Part shown: one piece after another, positions 33,337 to 40,926 of the stretch | Position numbering within the stretch: the first letter of the stretch is position 1 | Layout of the letters: every line of letters begins with the position of its first letter | NCBI GenBank assembly: GCA_019218415.1 | Contig: JAHUUL010000002.1 | Location: 186,001 to 250,000, forward strand | Direction of reading: 5' to 3' | DNA from: Dermabacteraceae bacterium TAE3-ERU27 | GTDB lineage: Bacteria; Actinomycetota; Actinomycetes; Actinomycetales; Dermabacteraceae | DNA length: 64,000 nt | Made by a program: the position numbers and the translations under genes | The notes under the pieces: generated by a model | What the model saw: only the letters and a program-made list of their open reading frames with translations | Database searches by the model: none | What the model was told of the DNA's origin: nothing

Positions 33337-34183
33337 GGCTGATGTCTGACGGCGCGGAGATGTCCTCTACCTCGCCGATATCGCTCACAACGTCCGAGTT
33401 GAGCATGGCTTCGAGGCGGGCATCGCGCTTCTTATCGTTACGGATCGATATGCCCACGGCGATGAAGTAGAAACCGCAGATCGGCATCGCCATGAAGATC
33501 ATGGTGAACGGGTCGGGCGTCGGCACCATAATCGCCGTGAACAGGAAGATCAGGAACACCACCCAGCGCCACGCCTTCAGCATGGTGCGTCCACGCAGCA
33601 CGCCGAGCATGTTGAGCGCCACCAGGAACACCGGCAGGGTGAAGGCAATGCCGAACACCAGCACCGTGCGGATAAACAGGTTCATGTAGGAACCGAAATC
33701 GACGATGTTGGTGAAGTTTTCCGGCGTAAAGCTCATGAACAGAGGCACCGCCTTGCTCATGGCGTAGTAACCGGCGGCGCATCCCATGAAGAAAAGGGGC
33801 ACAGCCGCGCCCATGAAGCCGAGCGCGTACTTACGTTCGTTCTTCTTCAGGCCGGGAGTGATGAAGCGCCAGGCCTCCCACAGTATTACTGGGGATGCCG
33901 CGATCAGCCCGAAGTAGGCAGACATGCGCAGCTTGATATCAAGCGACGTACCTACCCCGGCAAAGTTGGGCTGAGCGTTAAGGTTCAGCTCTTTGCGGGC
34001 AACATCAAACGGTGCCGCGATGGTCTGCAAAACCTGGTCAGAGAAGAACCAACCCACGATGGTGGCTAGCAAAACGGCCACGGCGCAGATCAACAGGCGG
34101 TTACGTGCCTCGAGCAAATGCTCGCCCAGGGTCATTCGCCCTTCCGGGTCCCTGGGCGGGCGCTTCTTCTTCAGGATCGCCAC
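33329..34183 (-). CDS. tatC: Sec-independent protein translocase subunit TatC
   Basis: 284 residues with six membrane helices. The N-terminal R-M-T-L-G-E-H-L-L-E-A-R-N-R-L is the conserved cytoplasmic signal-recognition segment, and F-I-T-P-G-L-K-K-N-E-R-K marks the loop after helix 2. TatC recognises the twin-arginine leader of folded substrates; three genes in this window (7521, 8456-9232, 60051) encode such leaders. The GTG start at 34183 lies 34 bp after tatA. The C-terminal tail (~40 residues) is acidic. Confidence 0.95.
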   Translation of the reverse strand: MAILKKKRPPRDPEGRMTLGEHLLEARNRLLICAVAVLLATIVGWFFSDQVLQTIAAPFDVARKELNLNAQPNFAGVGTSLDIKLRMSAYFGLIAASPVILWEAWRFITPGLKKNERKYALGFMGAAVPLFFMGCAAGYYAMSKAVPLFMSFTPENFTNIVDFGSYMNLFIRTVLVFGIAFTLPVFLVALNMLGVLRGRTMLKAWRWVVFLIFLFTAIMVPTPDPFTMIFMAMPICGFYFIAVGISIRNDKKRDARLEAMLNSDVVSDIGEVEDISAPSDISRD

Positions 34184-34217
34184 TACGGCTACCTTTCCCG
34201 AATCTCTTTAGCGAACT

Positions 34218-34499
34218 TTAGTCGCGGCGGTAACGATCCTCAGCCGCGTCACGGAGGGTGTCTACCGGCTCTGCCGGCTTCACCTTGCGGGCCGCGCGGT
34301 GATCGTATTCGCGCTCATCGTCGTCCTCGTCCTTGTCCTGGCCGATGCCGGACTCGCGCTTGAGTTCGTCAACCTCGGACTTGAAGATGCGCATGGACTT
34401 GCCGAGGTTGCGTGCCAGGTGCGGCAGCTTACCCGCGCCGAACAGCAGAACAACCAGGACAACCATAACTACCCAGTGCCAGGGCTTGAGTGCACCCAT
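34218..34499 (-). CDS. tatA: Sec-independent protein translocase subunit TatA
   Basis: 93 residues: one N-terminal helix ([14 protein letters not shown]), the F-G-A-G-K-L-P hinge, the amphipathic helix [15 protein letters not shown], and a charged tail with D-K-D-E-D-D-D-E. TatA oligomers form the passage for folded proteins. It directly precedes tatC; no tatB is visible. It is downstream of the pafBC locus, with 65 bp between. Confidence 0.94.
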   Translation of the reverse strand: MGALKPWHWVVMVVLVVLLFGAGKLPHLARNLGKSMRIFKSEVDELKRESGIGQDKDEDDDEREYDHRAARKVKPAEPVDTLRDAAEDRYRRD

Positions 34500-34564
34500 T
34501 TCGGTGCTCCTTTCGTAGGCGCCGCCTTCACGGAGACGCGTGATCGACCGCTATTAGCAGTAGT

Positions 34565-35593
34565 TTAGTCGCTCAATGCCGAAAACCGTGCATTAGCGAT
34601 GTCACGTATCACCGCGCGCAGCCGCGGCGGAGACACCGCCTCGGCCTCACCGTCGGCCTCGAAGCAGGCCTCGATAAGCGCCGCCGGAACGGGGTTTGTG
34701 ACCACGGCGATACTATCGCCCTCGGCGGTGACTCCCGCAAGCCTGCCGCCAAAAGCCTCCGCGAACCACCACGCCCCCGGCGCTAAACGCAGCGTCACCT
34801 CATCCAGATCTAGTTGGGCGACCGCCCGCGCTCCGGCCTCCCAGCGGGAGCCGTCGCAAGCCAGACGCAGTTCTTGCAGTTCATCCGCGCATTTAGCGCA
34901 AGCGATGATGCGGTCCAGGCGGAACCTGCGCTCTTCCCGGTTCTCGTGGCAGTAGGCGCGCAGGTAAAGCCTGCCCCGGGAGATGAGCAGTTGCAGCGGG
35001 GTCACCGGGCGCAGGCGGGGAGTCGCCTGCGCGGCCCCCGCAAAGAGCAGGGTGAGTTCTTCGCCGCGGGAAATGGCTTCGTTTATGAGCGGGGCGAGCG
35101 AGCCTTCCTCCGGCGGGGAGGTTTCGCGGCCAGCGGAAAAAGCCGCCTCCCCGCCTTCGCTCAGCGCGCCGGTTCCCAGCAGCGCCATCAGCCCGAGCGC
35201 GAGCTGCTGATCAGCGGGTAATAGGTTCGGCAGCAGGTAGCCGAGCGCTTCCCCGAGGGCGCGGGCCTCGACATCGGTGAAGGCAATCACCTGAGAGAAT
35301 GCACCGACGTTGGCCACCTGCGCCACGCCGCCCTCCCAGGACGCCTCCACCAGGTCCTCGAAACCGTCCGGCGTGCGCTGTCCACACATGTAGAGGGTCG
35401 CTAAATGTTTCTCTACCTGTTCCCGGCTGAGCTGAAAACGCTCCGCCAGGTGCGCCACCTCGACTCGCGGATTGGCGTGCACGTAGGCGGCGAGAGAGGC
35501 CATCAGGGTGACGTTTTCTCCCCCGCCCGGCCGTATCCTGCGCAGCGGCGCGGCGGGTACCTCGCCGTATTCGGGTACCTCGCCGTCCCCCCC
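34565..35593 (-). CDS. pafC: PafC-like WYL-domain half of a PafBC-type regulator (frame-shifted from the PafB half)
   Basis: In this frame the recognisable protein begins near M-A-S-L-A-A-Y-V (possible ATG at 35503; 312 residues to the end). It has a helix-turn-helix (V-A-H-L-A-E-R-F-Q-L-S-R-E-Q-V-E-K-H-L), a WYL domain with the sequence R-G-R-L-Y-L-R-A-Y-C and R-R-F-R-L-D-R-I, and a C-terminal WCX-like domain. The frame upstream of 35503 continues in coding style (G-E-V-P-E-Y-G-E-V-P-A-A-P-L-R-R) back to the C7 run at 35587-35593, beyond which the PafB frame takes over. PafBC is the single-strand-DNA-responsive activator of the LexA-independent DNA-damage response in mycobacteria. See the companion PafB entry. 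Confidence 0.8.
   Translation of the reverse strand, partial: GGDGEVPEYGEVPAAPLRRIRPGGGENVTLMASLAAYVHANPRVEVAHLAERFQLSREQVEKHLATLYMCGQRTPDGFEDLVEASWEGGVAQVANVGAFSQVIAFTDVEARALGEALGYLLPNLLPADQQLALGLMALLGTGALSEGGEAAFSAGRETSPPEEGSLAPLINEAISRGEELTLLFAGAAQATPRLRPVTPLQLLISRGRLYLRAYCHENREERRFRLDRIIACAKCADELQELRLACDGSRWEAGARAVAQLDLDEVTLRLAPGAWWFAEAFGGRLAGVTAEGDSIAVVTNPVPAALIEACFEADGEAEAVSPPRLRAVIRDIANARFSALSD
35554..35593 (-). repeat. 15-bp direct repeat plus seven-base homopolymer at the PafB/PafC junction
   Basis: CGGGTACCTCGCCGT occurs at 35554-35568 and again at 35572-35586 (period 18 bp), immediately followed by CCCCCCC at 35587-35593. On the coding strand this is G7 followed by two G-E-V-P units. 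The site lies exactly where the reading frame must change to join PafB with PafC. Confidence 0.9.
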
Positions 35594-36512
35594 GGTGCAG
35601 CGCGGCGATCCGGGCATAGTTTTCCCGGGCCTTCGCAGCCCAGTCTGTGGGAGCCACCAGATCGCACCAGAGCGGGTTTGCCAACGCCACGGCAAGCGCG
35701 TCCCCGTAGCTAAGCGTTAGCGAAAAACGTTCGCGCGCGGGGCCTACCCCCGCCAGTTCCCGTTCGTGCAGCAACTTGCCGGGAGCGGCCAGAAACTCCA
35801 CCTCGCGTCGCTCCCCGCCCTTTCCCGCGCGATATGCGCGCAGCGCCTGCGCAATATCCTGCCCGGCGAGGCGTTCCTCGCGGGCGTCCCCCTTCACCTT
35901 GGGGCTGGAAACGATGCGGCTGAGGCGGAAAAGCCTCTTCTCCCCCGCCTGTCTGTCGTAGCCGAGCAGATACCAGCGCCCCTCCACGGGGGCCACCTGC
36001 CAGGGCTCAACCAGGCGGGTCTTTGCGCCGCCGCTGCCGGGGCGGCGATAGGAGAATTCGACAGTCTGCGCCTGGGCCGCTGCCGCCAGCAGCAACGCCA
36101 CGTCCGGCGGCTGGTTTTCGTCGGCCACCCGGTAGCGTTCGTTGCTTTCGCGCGGCCCCAGCGCCGCCAGTTTCGCCCGTACCCTGCTGGCCAGAGCGCC
36201 CCTGCCCAGCGTGTCCGCCGCGGCGCGCAGCAGCGGCCATTCGTCCGCGTTCGGCCGCAGGCTATCCGGCCGGGGGGTGACCCGGTAGCGCACCAGGTTT
36301 TCGTCCAGCACGTCTACCAGTTTTTCTATGTTCACGCCGCACTCGTTGAGGGCCTGCTTGTCCCGTTCCAGCGCGCGTTCCCGGCTGGCCGGTTCCCCGC
36401 CGTAGCCGACCATCTCCATCAGCTGCGCCGCGGTGTATCCGCGCCGCGTGCCCGCCAGCGTGAGAAGTAGGTTCGCTAGGCGTTCGATGTCTTTCCTGCC
36501 CGAGTTAGTCAC
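35587..36512 (-). CDS. pafB: PafB-like WYL-domain half of a PafBC-type regulator (runs out of frame at a G7 tract)
   Basis: About 306 residues of authentic PafB: helix-turn-helix (~12-60, R-R-G-Y-T-A-A-Q-L-M-E-M-V-G-Y), WYL domain with R-W-Y-L-L-G-Y-D-R and K-R-L-F-R-L-S-R-I-V, and a terminal W-A-A-K-A-R-E-N-Y-A-R-I-A-A-L-H-R-G-G. After the G7 run the frame contains no stop for 126 codons of non-protein-like sequence (to 35211) while the -1 neighbour frame carries PafC. With six Gs, PafB would read straight into PafC as one protein of 648 residues (34565-36512 minus one base). Fused PafBC proteins exist in some actinobacteria. The GTG start is at 36512; 34 bp separate it from the divergent DUF3866 gene. 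Confidence 0.8.
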
Positions 36513-36546
36513 CTAGCAACCATAACCGGGCAGTAGTCTTTAGAGC

Positions 36547-37689
36547 GTGATTTATTGGGAACGCGGACGGGTAAGCGCTGAAGCGGGCGGCTGGCCCGGA
36601 GTGCAGCGGGTGTGGGTGGAAACGCAGCGGGGGCGCGTCAGGGCGCTCAGCTACCTTGCGCTCACCGGACCGGTGCGCGTGGGTGAAACGGTCGCGCTCA
36701 ACTCTTCCGCGCAGGAACGGGGGCTGGGCACCGGGGGCGACTGCATGATCGTCGCCGTGGAGGGCCGCTCCCCCGCAGATAAGCGCGGCACCGGCCACCT
36801 GGTAAAAGCACGTTACACCCCGTGCCAGGTGATGGTGGATGCCGTGGACGACCCCGACTCTCCCCATCACGAAACGATGGAGCGGGCGGATTCATTGACG
36901 GGCATGCCCGTGGTGGTTGCCGATCTACATTCGGCGCTCCCCGCGATCGTGGCAGCTATCCGGCACGCCGCTCCCCGCGCCCGCATCGCCTATCTGATGA
37001 CCGACGGCGCCGCGCTGCCCGCCTGGTATTCCCGCGCGGCCCGCGAGCTGCGCGAACGCGGCGATATCTGCGCCATCGTCACCTGCGGCCAGGCCTACGG
37101 CGGGGACGTGGACGCGGTGACGCTCCACTCGGGCTTGCTGGCGGCCAGGCATGTCAGCGGGGCCGACGTCACGGTTTGCGTGCAGGGGCCGGGAAATCTC
37201 GGCTCCGCCACCCGCTACGGTTTTTCCGGCGTGCAGGTCGCGGAAGCGATCCACGCCTGCACTGCCCTCGGAGGCAGGCCTATCGGTTCGCTGCGGGTTT
37301 CGGGTGCCGACGCCCGCGACAGGCATCTCGGGCTATCGCATCACTGCCTCACCGCGTACGGTCGGCTGTGCCTTGCCGGTGCCGACCTGGTCGAATACCT
37401 GCCCGCCCCGAACGCCTCTCCCGGCGAAAATCAGCCGGAGGCGGAGCCCGCCCCCGGAAACGAGCCGCTCGCGGAGCGTATCTCGCGCGAGGTGTCGGAA
37501 ATGTTGGCGGCGGCGGCGCAGCGCGGGGTGCAGCACCGGCTGGTGCGCATCGCAGACCCGGATCTGCCCGGCGTGCTCGCAGATAGCCCGGTGAAGCTCT
37601 CCACCATGGGGCGCGGCTACGCGCAAGATCCCTACGCGTTCCTTTACGCGGCAGCGGCGGGTATCCACGCCGCAGCGTCGGTTCAGTAG
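36547..37689 (+). CDS. DUF3866 family protein
   Basis: 380 residues of the actinobacterial DUF3866 family. Seen: N-terminal I-Y-W-E-R-G-R-V, A-L-N-S-S-A-Q-E-R-G-L-G-T-G-G, K-A-R-Y-T-P-C-Q, a middle part with A-Y-L-M-T-D-G-A-A-L-P, T-C-G-Q-A-Y-G-G-D-V-D-A-V-T-L-H-S-G, and G-P-G-N-L-G-S-A-T-R-Y-G-F-S-G. The repeated Gly-rich and D-G motifs suggest an enzyme, but no reaction is known. Genes of this family often lie near pafBC and tatA. It is the only plus-strand gene between 26.4 and 53.9 kb and overlaps the PH-domain gene by 7 bp. Confidence 0.82.
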   Translation: MIYWERGRVSAEAGGWPGVQRVWVETQRGRVRALSYLALTGPVRVGETVALNSSAQERGLGTGGDCMIVAVEGRSPADKRGTGHLVKARYTPCQVMVDAVDDPDSPHHETMERADSLTGMPVVVADLHSALPAIVAAIRHAAPRARIAYLMTDGAALPAWYSRAARELRERGDICAIVTCGQAYGGDVDAVTLHSGLLAARHVSGADVTVCVQGPGNLGSATRYGFSGVQVAEAIHACTALGGRPIGSLRVSGADARDRHLGLSHHCLTAYGRLCLAGADLVEYLPAPNASPGENQPEAEPAPGNEPLAERISREVSEMLAAAAQRGVQHRLVRIADPDLPGVLADSPVKLSTMGRGYAQDPYAFLYAAAAGIHAAASVQ

Positions 37690-38138
37690 GAGTTTCTGTC
37701 CCTCACAAGGGCCTGCAGTTCGCGTGCGCCGCGCAGGGCGTGTTCGCCGTCGCTACGCTGAAACGCCATCATGGCCACGCTTTCGCCGCTGTGCAGGTCC
37801 AGGCGCGCCCAGGCGTCCCCTTCCGGGAAACGGACCGCTTCTATCGCGTGCCAGGGGATTTCCCGGCTGCGCAACAGGTTTTGCACCCGCAGGGTTTCCC
37901 CCGCGCGCACATTCACGTCGGCCTGGCGGTGCGCAAACCAGAAGATGACGCCGCCGAACAGGACCAGCAGGATACGGTCGGTGATCGGAAACCCGAATTT
38001 TCCGCCGTAGGGCATGACTATCGCGGCCACGATCAGGGAAAACCAGACGAAGCCGCCCAAGCCGTAGGCAAACTTCCGGGTCAGGCCGGGACGGTAGGTG
38101 CGTCCCTCTCCCAGGTGCGGCGGATGGGGCAGGCTCAT
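37683..38138 (-). CDS. Bacterial PH-domain membrane protein
   Basis: About 151 residues. Two membrane helices near the N-terminus (Y-G-L-G-G-F-V-W-F-S-L-I-V-A-A-I-V-M and I-L-L-V-L-F-G-G-V-I-F-W-F-A) are followed by a small beta-rich domain (L-R-V-Q-N-L-L-R-S-R-E-I-P-W-H-A-I-E-A-V-R-F-P) characteristic of the actinobacterial PH-like families. Function unknown. The ATG at 38138 overlaps the hisG stop (ATGA), so it is coupled to hisG; upstream codons in frame fall inside hisG and are rejected. Confidence 0.78.
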   Translation of the reverse strand: MSLPHPPHLGEGRTYRPGLTRKFAYGLGGFVWFSLIVAAIVMPYGGKFGFPITDRILLVLFGGVIFWFAHRQADVNVRAGETLRVQNLLRSREIPWHAIEAVRFPEGDAWARLDLHSGESVAMMAFQRSDGEHALRGARELQALVRDRNSY

Positions 38139-38992
38139 ATGCGGCAGGCCTGGATCGCGGTTACCAAAATCGCGCGTGCGCCCACCGCATAAAGCTCGTC
38201 CATGACGCGGTGCGCGCAATCGCGCTCCACCATGGCCCGCACCGCGTACCAGTCGCTGCCGTGCAGCGGGGAGACCGTGGGGGACTCAAACCCGGGGGTG
38301 AGCGCCACCGCGCGTTCCATGTCAGCCGCGGAAACGTCGTAGTCAAGCAGCACGTAGCGTCTGGCCACCAACACTGATTTCAGCCTGCTAATCAGGATCT
38401 CCAGGGTGTGCTGCGCCTCGGCGTCCAGCTTCGCGTCGGGGCTGGCGAACAGCACGGCCTCGCTGTGCATTAGCGCTTCCCCGAAAGGCTCCAGTCCGGC
38501 CGCGCGCAGGGTGGATCCGGTCTCTACGACGTCGGCGATCAGGTCGGCCACGCCCAGCCGGATCGCGCTTTCCACCGCGCCGTCGAGGTGCACCACCTGG
38601 GCGCTCATGCCGCGCTTGCCCAGGAAGTCATCTACCAAACGCCCGTAGCTGGTGGCGATGCGTTTCCCGGCCGCCTCCGAAACGTCGGAAAACTGGCCTT
38701 TGGGCCCCGCGAAACGGAAGGTGGAACGGGCGAATCCGAGCGCCAGCAGCTCGTTTGCCGCCGTGCCGGAATCGAGCAGCATGTCCTGCCCGGTGATGCC
38801 GGCATCCACCGTGCCGGAGCCGACGTAAACGGCGATGTCCCGGGGGCGCAGGAAGAAGAATTCGACCCCGTTGGCCTCATCGACCAATACCAGTTCGCGG
38901 TGAGAGGCGCGCTGGCGATAGCCGGCGTCCCTCAGGAGGGCGGTGGCGGGCTCGGAAAGAGCGCCCTTATTCGGTACGGCGATCCGCAGCAT
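38135..38992 (-). CDS. hisG: ATP phosphoribosyltransferase, long form
   Basis: 285 residues: L-R-I-A-V-P-N-K-G-A-L at the start, D-A-G-I-T-G-Q-D in the active site, D-L-I-A-D-V-V-E-T-G-S-T-L-R-A binding the PRPP phosphate, and a C-terminal ~80-residue regulatory domain expected to bind histidine (long-form HisG needs no HisZ). It performs the first step of histidine synthesis. hisE lies 17 bp upstream on the same strand; the rest of the his pathway is outside the window. Confidence 0.95.
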   Translation of the reverse strand: MLRIAVPNKGALSEPATALLRDAGYRQRASHRELVLVDEANGVEFFFLRPRDIAVYVGSGTVDAGITGQDMLLDSGTAANELLALGFARSTFRFAGPKGQFSDVSEAAGKRIATSYGRLVDDFLGKRGMSAQVVHLDGAVESAIRLGVADLIADVVETGSTLRAAGLEPFGEALMHSEAVLFASPDAKLDAEAQHTLEILISRLKSVLVARRYVLLDYDVSAADMERAVALTPGFESPTVSPLHGSDWYAVRAMVERDCAHRVMDELYAVGARAILVTAIQACRI

Positions 38993-39009
38993 ACTTTGAG
39001 TCTCTGCCT

Positions 39010-39273
39010 TTACAGGTAGCGGTAAATGTCTTGGGGAGTGAGGCCCTTGGCGACCATCATCACCTGTAGGTGGTAGATCAGCTGGGAAATTTCTTCTGCC
39101 TGTTCCTCGCGTCCCTGATATTCGCAGGCCATCCAGACCTCGGCCGCTTCCTCCACTACCTTTTTGCCGATGGCGTGGACCCCGGCGTCCAGTTCGCGCA
39201 CGGTGCCGGAGTTGGCTGGGCGGCGCTGAGCCTTTTCGCTCAGTTCGTTGAAGAGAGTCTCGAAGTCTTTCAC
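39010..39273 (-). CDS. hisE: Phosphoribosyl-ATP pyrophosphohydrolase
   Basis: 87 residues, the all-alpha MazG-like His[10 protein letters not shown] near the start, then [13 protein letters not shown] and [14 protein letters not shown], supplying the Glu/Asp metal ligands. Second step of histidine synthesis, cleaving pyrophosphate from phosphoribosyl-ATP. The hisI domain is not fused to it. The ATG is at 39273 and the RibM-type gene ends 20 bp upstream. Confidence 0.93.
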   Translation of the reverse strand: MKDFETLFNELSEKAQRRPANSGTVRELDAGVHAIGKKVVEEAAEVWMACEYQGREEQAEEISQLIYHLQVMMVAKGLTPQDIYRYL

Positions 39274-39293
39274 GCCACCCAGCCTAACGCCTA

Positions 39294-40013
39294 CTAGGGA
39301 GTGCGTTCGATACGCGGGTCAGGGAAGTTGGTCTCAACCCGGATCTTTTCGGCCCTAACGCTGTCGCGGTTCACCTTCCACCAGACGAAGAAACCGGTCA
39401 GGGTGAAGGCGCCGTAGAACAGGTACATGAACGCGCTCGCATAGTATCCGGAGGCGATCAGCAGCGGTACGCCGACGATATCGACGGCCACCCAGATCAA
39501 CCAGAACTCGACCCAGCCGCGCGCCATGCCGTAGGTGGCGAGCAGGCTGCCCATGAAGATCCAGGCGTCTGCCCAAACCGGTTCGTAGCTGCCCAGCGCG
39601 CGGAAGATCGGCGTAAGGGCGAAAGTTCCGCCGAAGAGCACGACCAGCATCAGCACGCGTTCGCGGCCCGAAGCCCAGTTCGGTTCCACGGCGTTACCGC
39701 CGTCCCCCGCGCCGCTGTTACGGTGCGCCCGCCAGGTGTACCAGCCGTAAACGGAGGTAATGATGAACATGATCTGTCGGCCCGCCTGACCGAGCAGATT
39801 AACCGGATTCGGGCTACCGAAAATGGCCCCCATGAACACGGTGAAAAGCAGTACGTTGCCGATGATTCCCACCGGCCATGCCCAAACCTTACGGCGCATG
39901 CCGCCGAAAGCGCTGAGCAGGCCGAATAGGTTGCCGAGGACTTCTCGCCAGAGAATGAACTGGCCCCCCGGAAAAGTTACTTTGGCTTCGAAGAGCCACT
40001 GCAGGATGCTCAT
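39294..40013 (-). CDS. ribM: PnuC-family transporter, probably riboflavin uptake (RibM/PnuX type)
   Basis: 239 residues with about seven to eight membrane helices: [11 protein letters not shown] near the start, [12 protein letters not shown] and Y-G-W-Y-T-W-R-A-H, matching the PnuC family. PnuC proteins classically carry nicotinamide riboside, but the branch called RibM or PnuX carries riboflavin in corynebacteria and streptomycetes, and it is under an FMN riboswitch. Such a riboswitch lies in the 5' leader here, so riboflavin is the preferred substrate; this is inference from regulation. A long basic C-terminal tail follows. The start at 40013 is in the riboswitch's ribosome-site hairpin. 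Confidence 0.85.
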   Translation of the reverse strand: MSILQWLFEAKVTFPGGQFILWREVLGNLFGLLSAFGGMRRKVWAWPVGIIGNVLLFTVFMGAIFGSPNPVNLLGQAGRQIMFIITSVYGWYTWRAHRNSGAGDGGNAVEPNWASGRERVLMLVVLFGGTFALTPIFRALGSYEPVWADAWIFMGSLLATYGMARGWVEFWLIWVAVDIVGVPLLIASGYYASAFMYLFYGAFTLTGFFVWWKVNRDSVRAEKIRVETNFPDPRIERTP

Positions 40014-40065
40014 GTGTGTCCTTTCTTCTCAGAGCAGCAGTGGCTCCGGGACATAGGGACACACA
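40013..40065 (-). promoter_or_regulatory. Ribosome-site-masking hairpin in the ribM leader
   Basis: On the minus strand TGTGTGTCC (40057-40065) can pair perfectly with GGACACACA (40013-40021), which holds the end of the Shine-Dalgarno AAAGGAC and the first base of the ATG. An adjacent hairpin at 40064-40091 (11-bp arms with one G-U pair) may be the switching element. This suggests control at translation. Confidence 0.65.
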
Positions 40066-40097
40066 GGCATACCCGTAGCAGGGCATGCCTGTTGTAT

Positions 40098-40216
40098 ACG
40101 TGCGCCTCCCATCCAGGCTTTAACTGTCGGCACCGGAATTCCACCGGCTCAACCGCACGGGTGCGGGTCGCGGACTATCACCGCCGGCTCGGACTTACAC
40201 CGACCCCGGAGCACGT
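40098..40216 (-). ncRNA. FMN riboswitch (RFN element)
   Basis: On the minus strand the conserved core is plain: G-C-C-G-G-C-G-G-T-G-A-T-A-G-T-C-C-G-C-G-A-C-C segments, then CCGGTGGAATTCCGG, a GACAGTTAAAGCC-type joining region and G-A-T-G-G-G-A-G. The outer P1 helix is ACGTGC (40211-40216) paired with GCACGT (40098-40103). These are the invariant pieces of the FMN aptamer that senses flavin mononucleotide. It sits between rpe and the RibM-type gene and is transcribed toward ribM. Confidence 0.93.
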
Positions 40217-40239
40217 CAACAGGTGTTGACGAAAGCAGT

Positions 40240-40926
40240 CTACGCCAAAGTGTGCACGTGCTTATTCGCCAGGGTGCGCAGCGCCTCAATTTCCTCGTAG
40301 GCGCTGTCGGCCGAATAGACGGCGGAACCTGCCACGAACACGTTTGCCCCGGCCTCCGCGCAGCGCGCGATGGTGTCGCGCTTCACGCCGCCATCCACCT
40401 GGATCGCGACGGGCAGGTTTGCCGCGCTAATCAGCTCGCGCGCCTGCCTAATCTTTTCCAGCATGTTCGCGATGAAAGCCTGCCCACCGAACCCCGGCTC
40501 GACCGTCATGATGAGCAGCATGTCCAGGTGCGGTAGCAGATGGCGCACCGCGTCCAGCCCGGTAGCGGGTCTGATGGCGGCCCCGACCAGCGCGTCCTTC
40601 GCGTGCAGTTCGTTGGCCAGGCGCACCGGCGCGGCGGCGGCCTCCACGTGGAAGGTTACGGACGATGCCCCGGCCTCCGCGTAGGCGGGAGCCCAGCGGT
40701 CGGGGTCCTCGATCATCAGGTGGGTATCCACCGGCACCGGGCAGCGGCGCACAATCTGTTCGACCATCGCCGGCCCGAACGTCAGGTTCGGCACGAAGTG
40801 TCCGTCCATGATGTCTACGTGGGCGTAGTCCGCATTCGCGATCGCATCCAGTTCCTCCCCGATGCGCATGAAATCGCAGTTCAGGATCGAGGGGCTGATG
40901 TGCGTGGCGGAGTGCAGCGCGCTCAT
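40240..40926 (-). CDS. rpe: Ribulose-phosphate 3-epimerase
   Basis: About 228 residues, a TIM barrel beginning [10 protein letters not shown]. The metal ligands are in [18 protein letters not shown] and the terminal I-Q-V-D-G-G-V, with T-V-E-P-G-F-G-G-Q as the phosphate-binding loop. It interconverts ribulose-5-phosphate and xylulose-5-phosphate in the pentose phosphate path. The ATG at 40926 overlaps the rsmB stop by one base (TAATG). An upstream in-frame extension lies inside rsmB and is rejected. Confidence 0.95.
   Translation of the reverse strand: MSALHSATHISPSILNCDFMRIGEELDAIANADYAHVDIMDGHFVPNLTFGPAMVEQIVRRCPVPVDTHLMIEDPDRWAPAYAEAGASSVTFHVEAAAAPVRLANELHAKDALVGAAIRPATGLDAVRHLLPHLDMLLIMTVEPGFGGQAFIANMLEKIRQARELISAANLPVAIQVDGGVKRDTIARCAEAGANVFVAGSAVYSADSAYEEIEALRTLANKHVHTLA

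Noticed and set aside
35211-35586. C-terminal 126 codons of the PafB frame as a real PafB tail
   Set aside because: The sequence is Arg/Gly-rich and lies on top of the conserved PafC coding sequence; it exists only because the frame lacks stops after the G7 tract.
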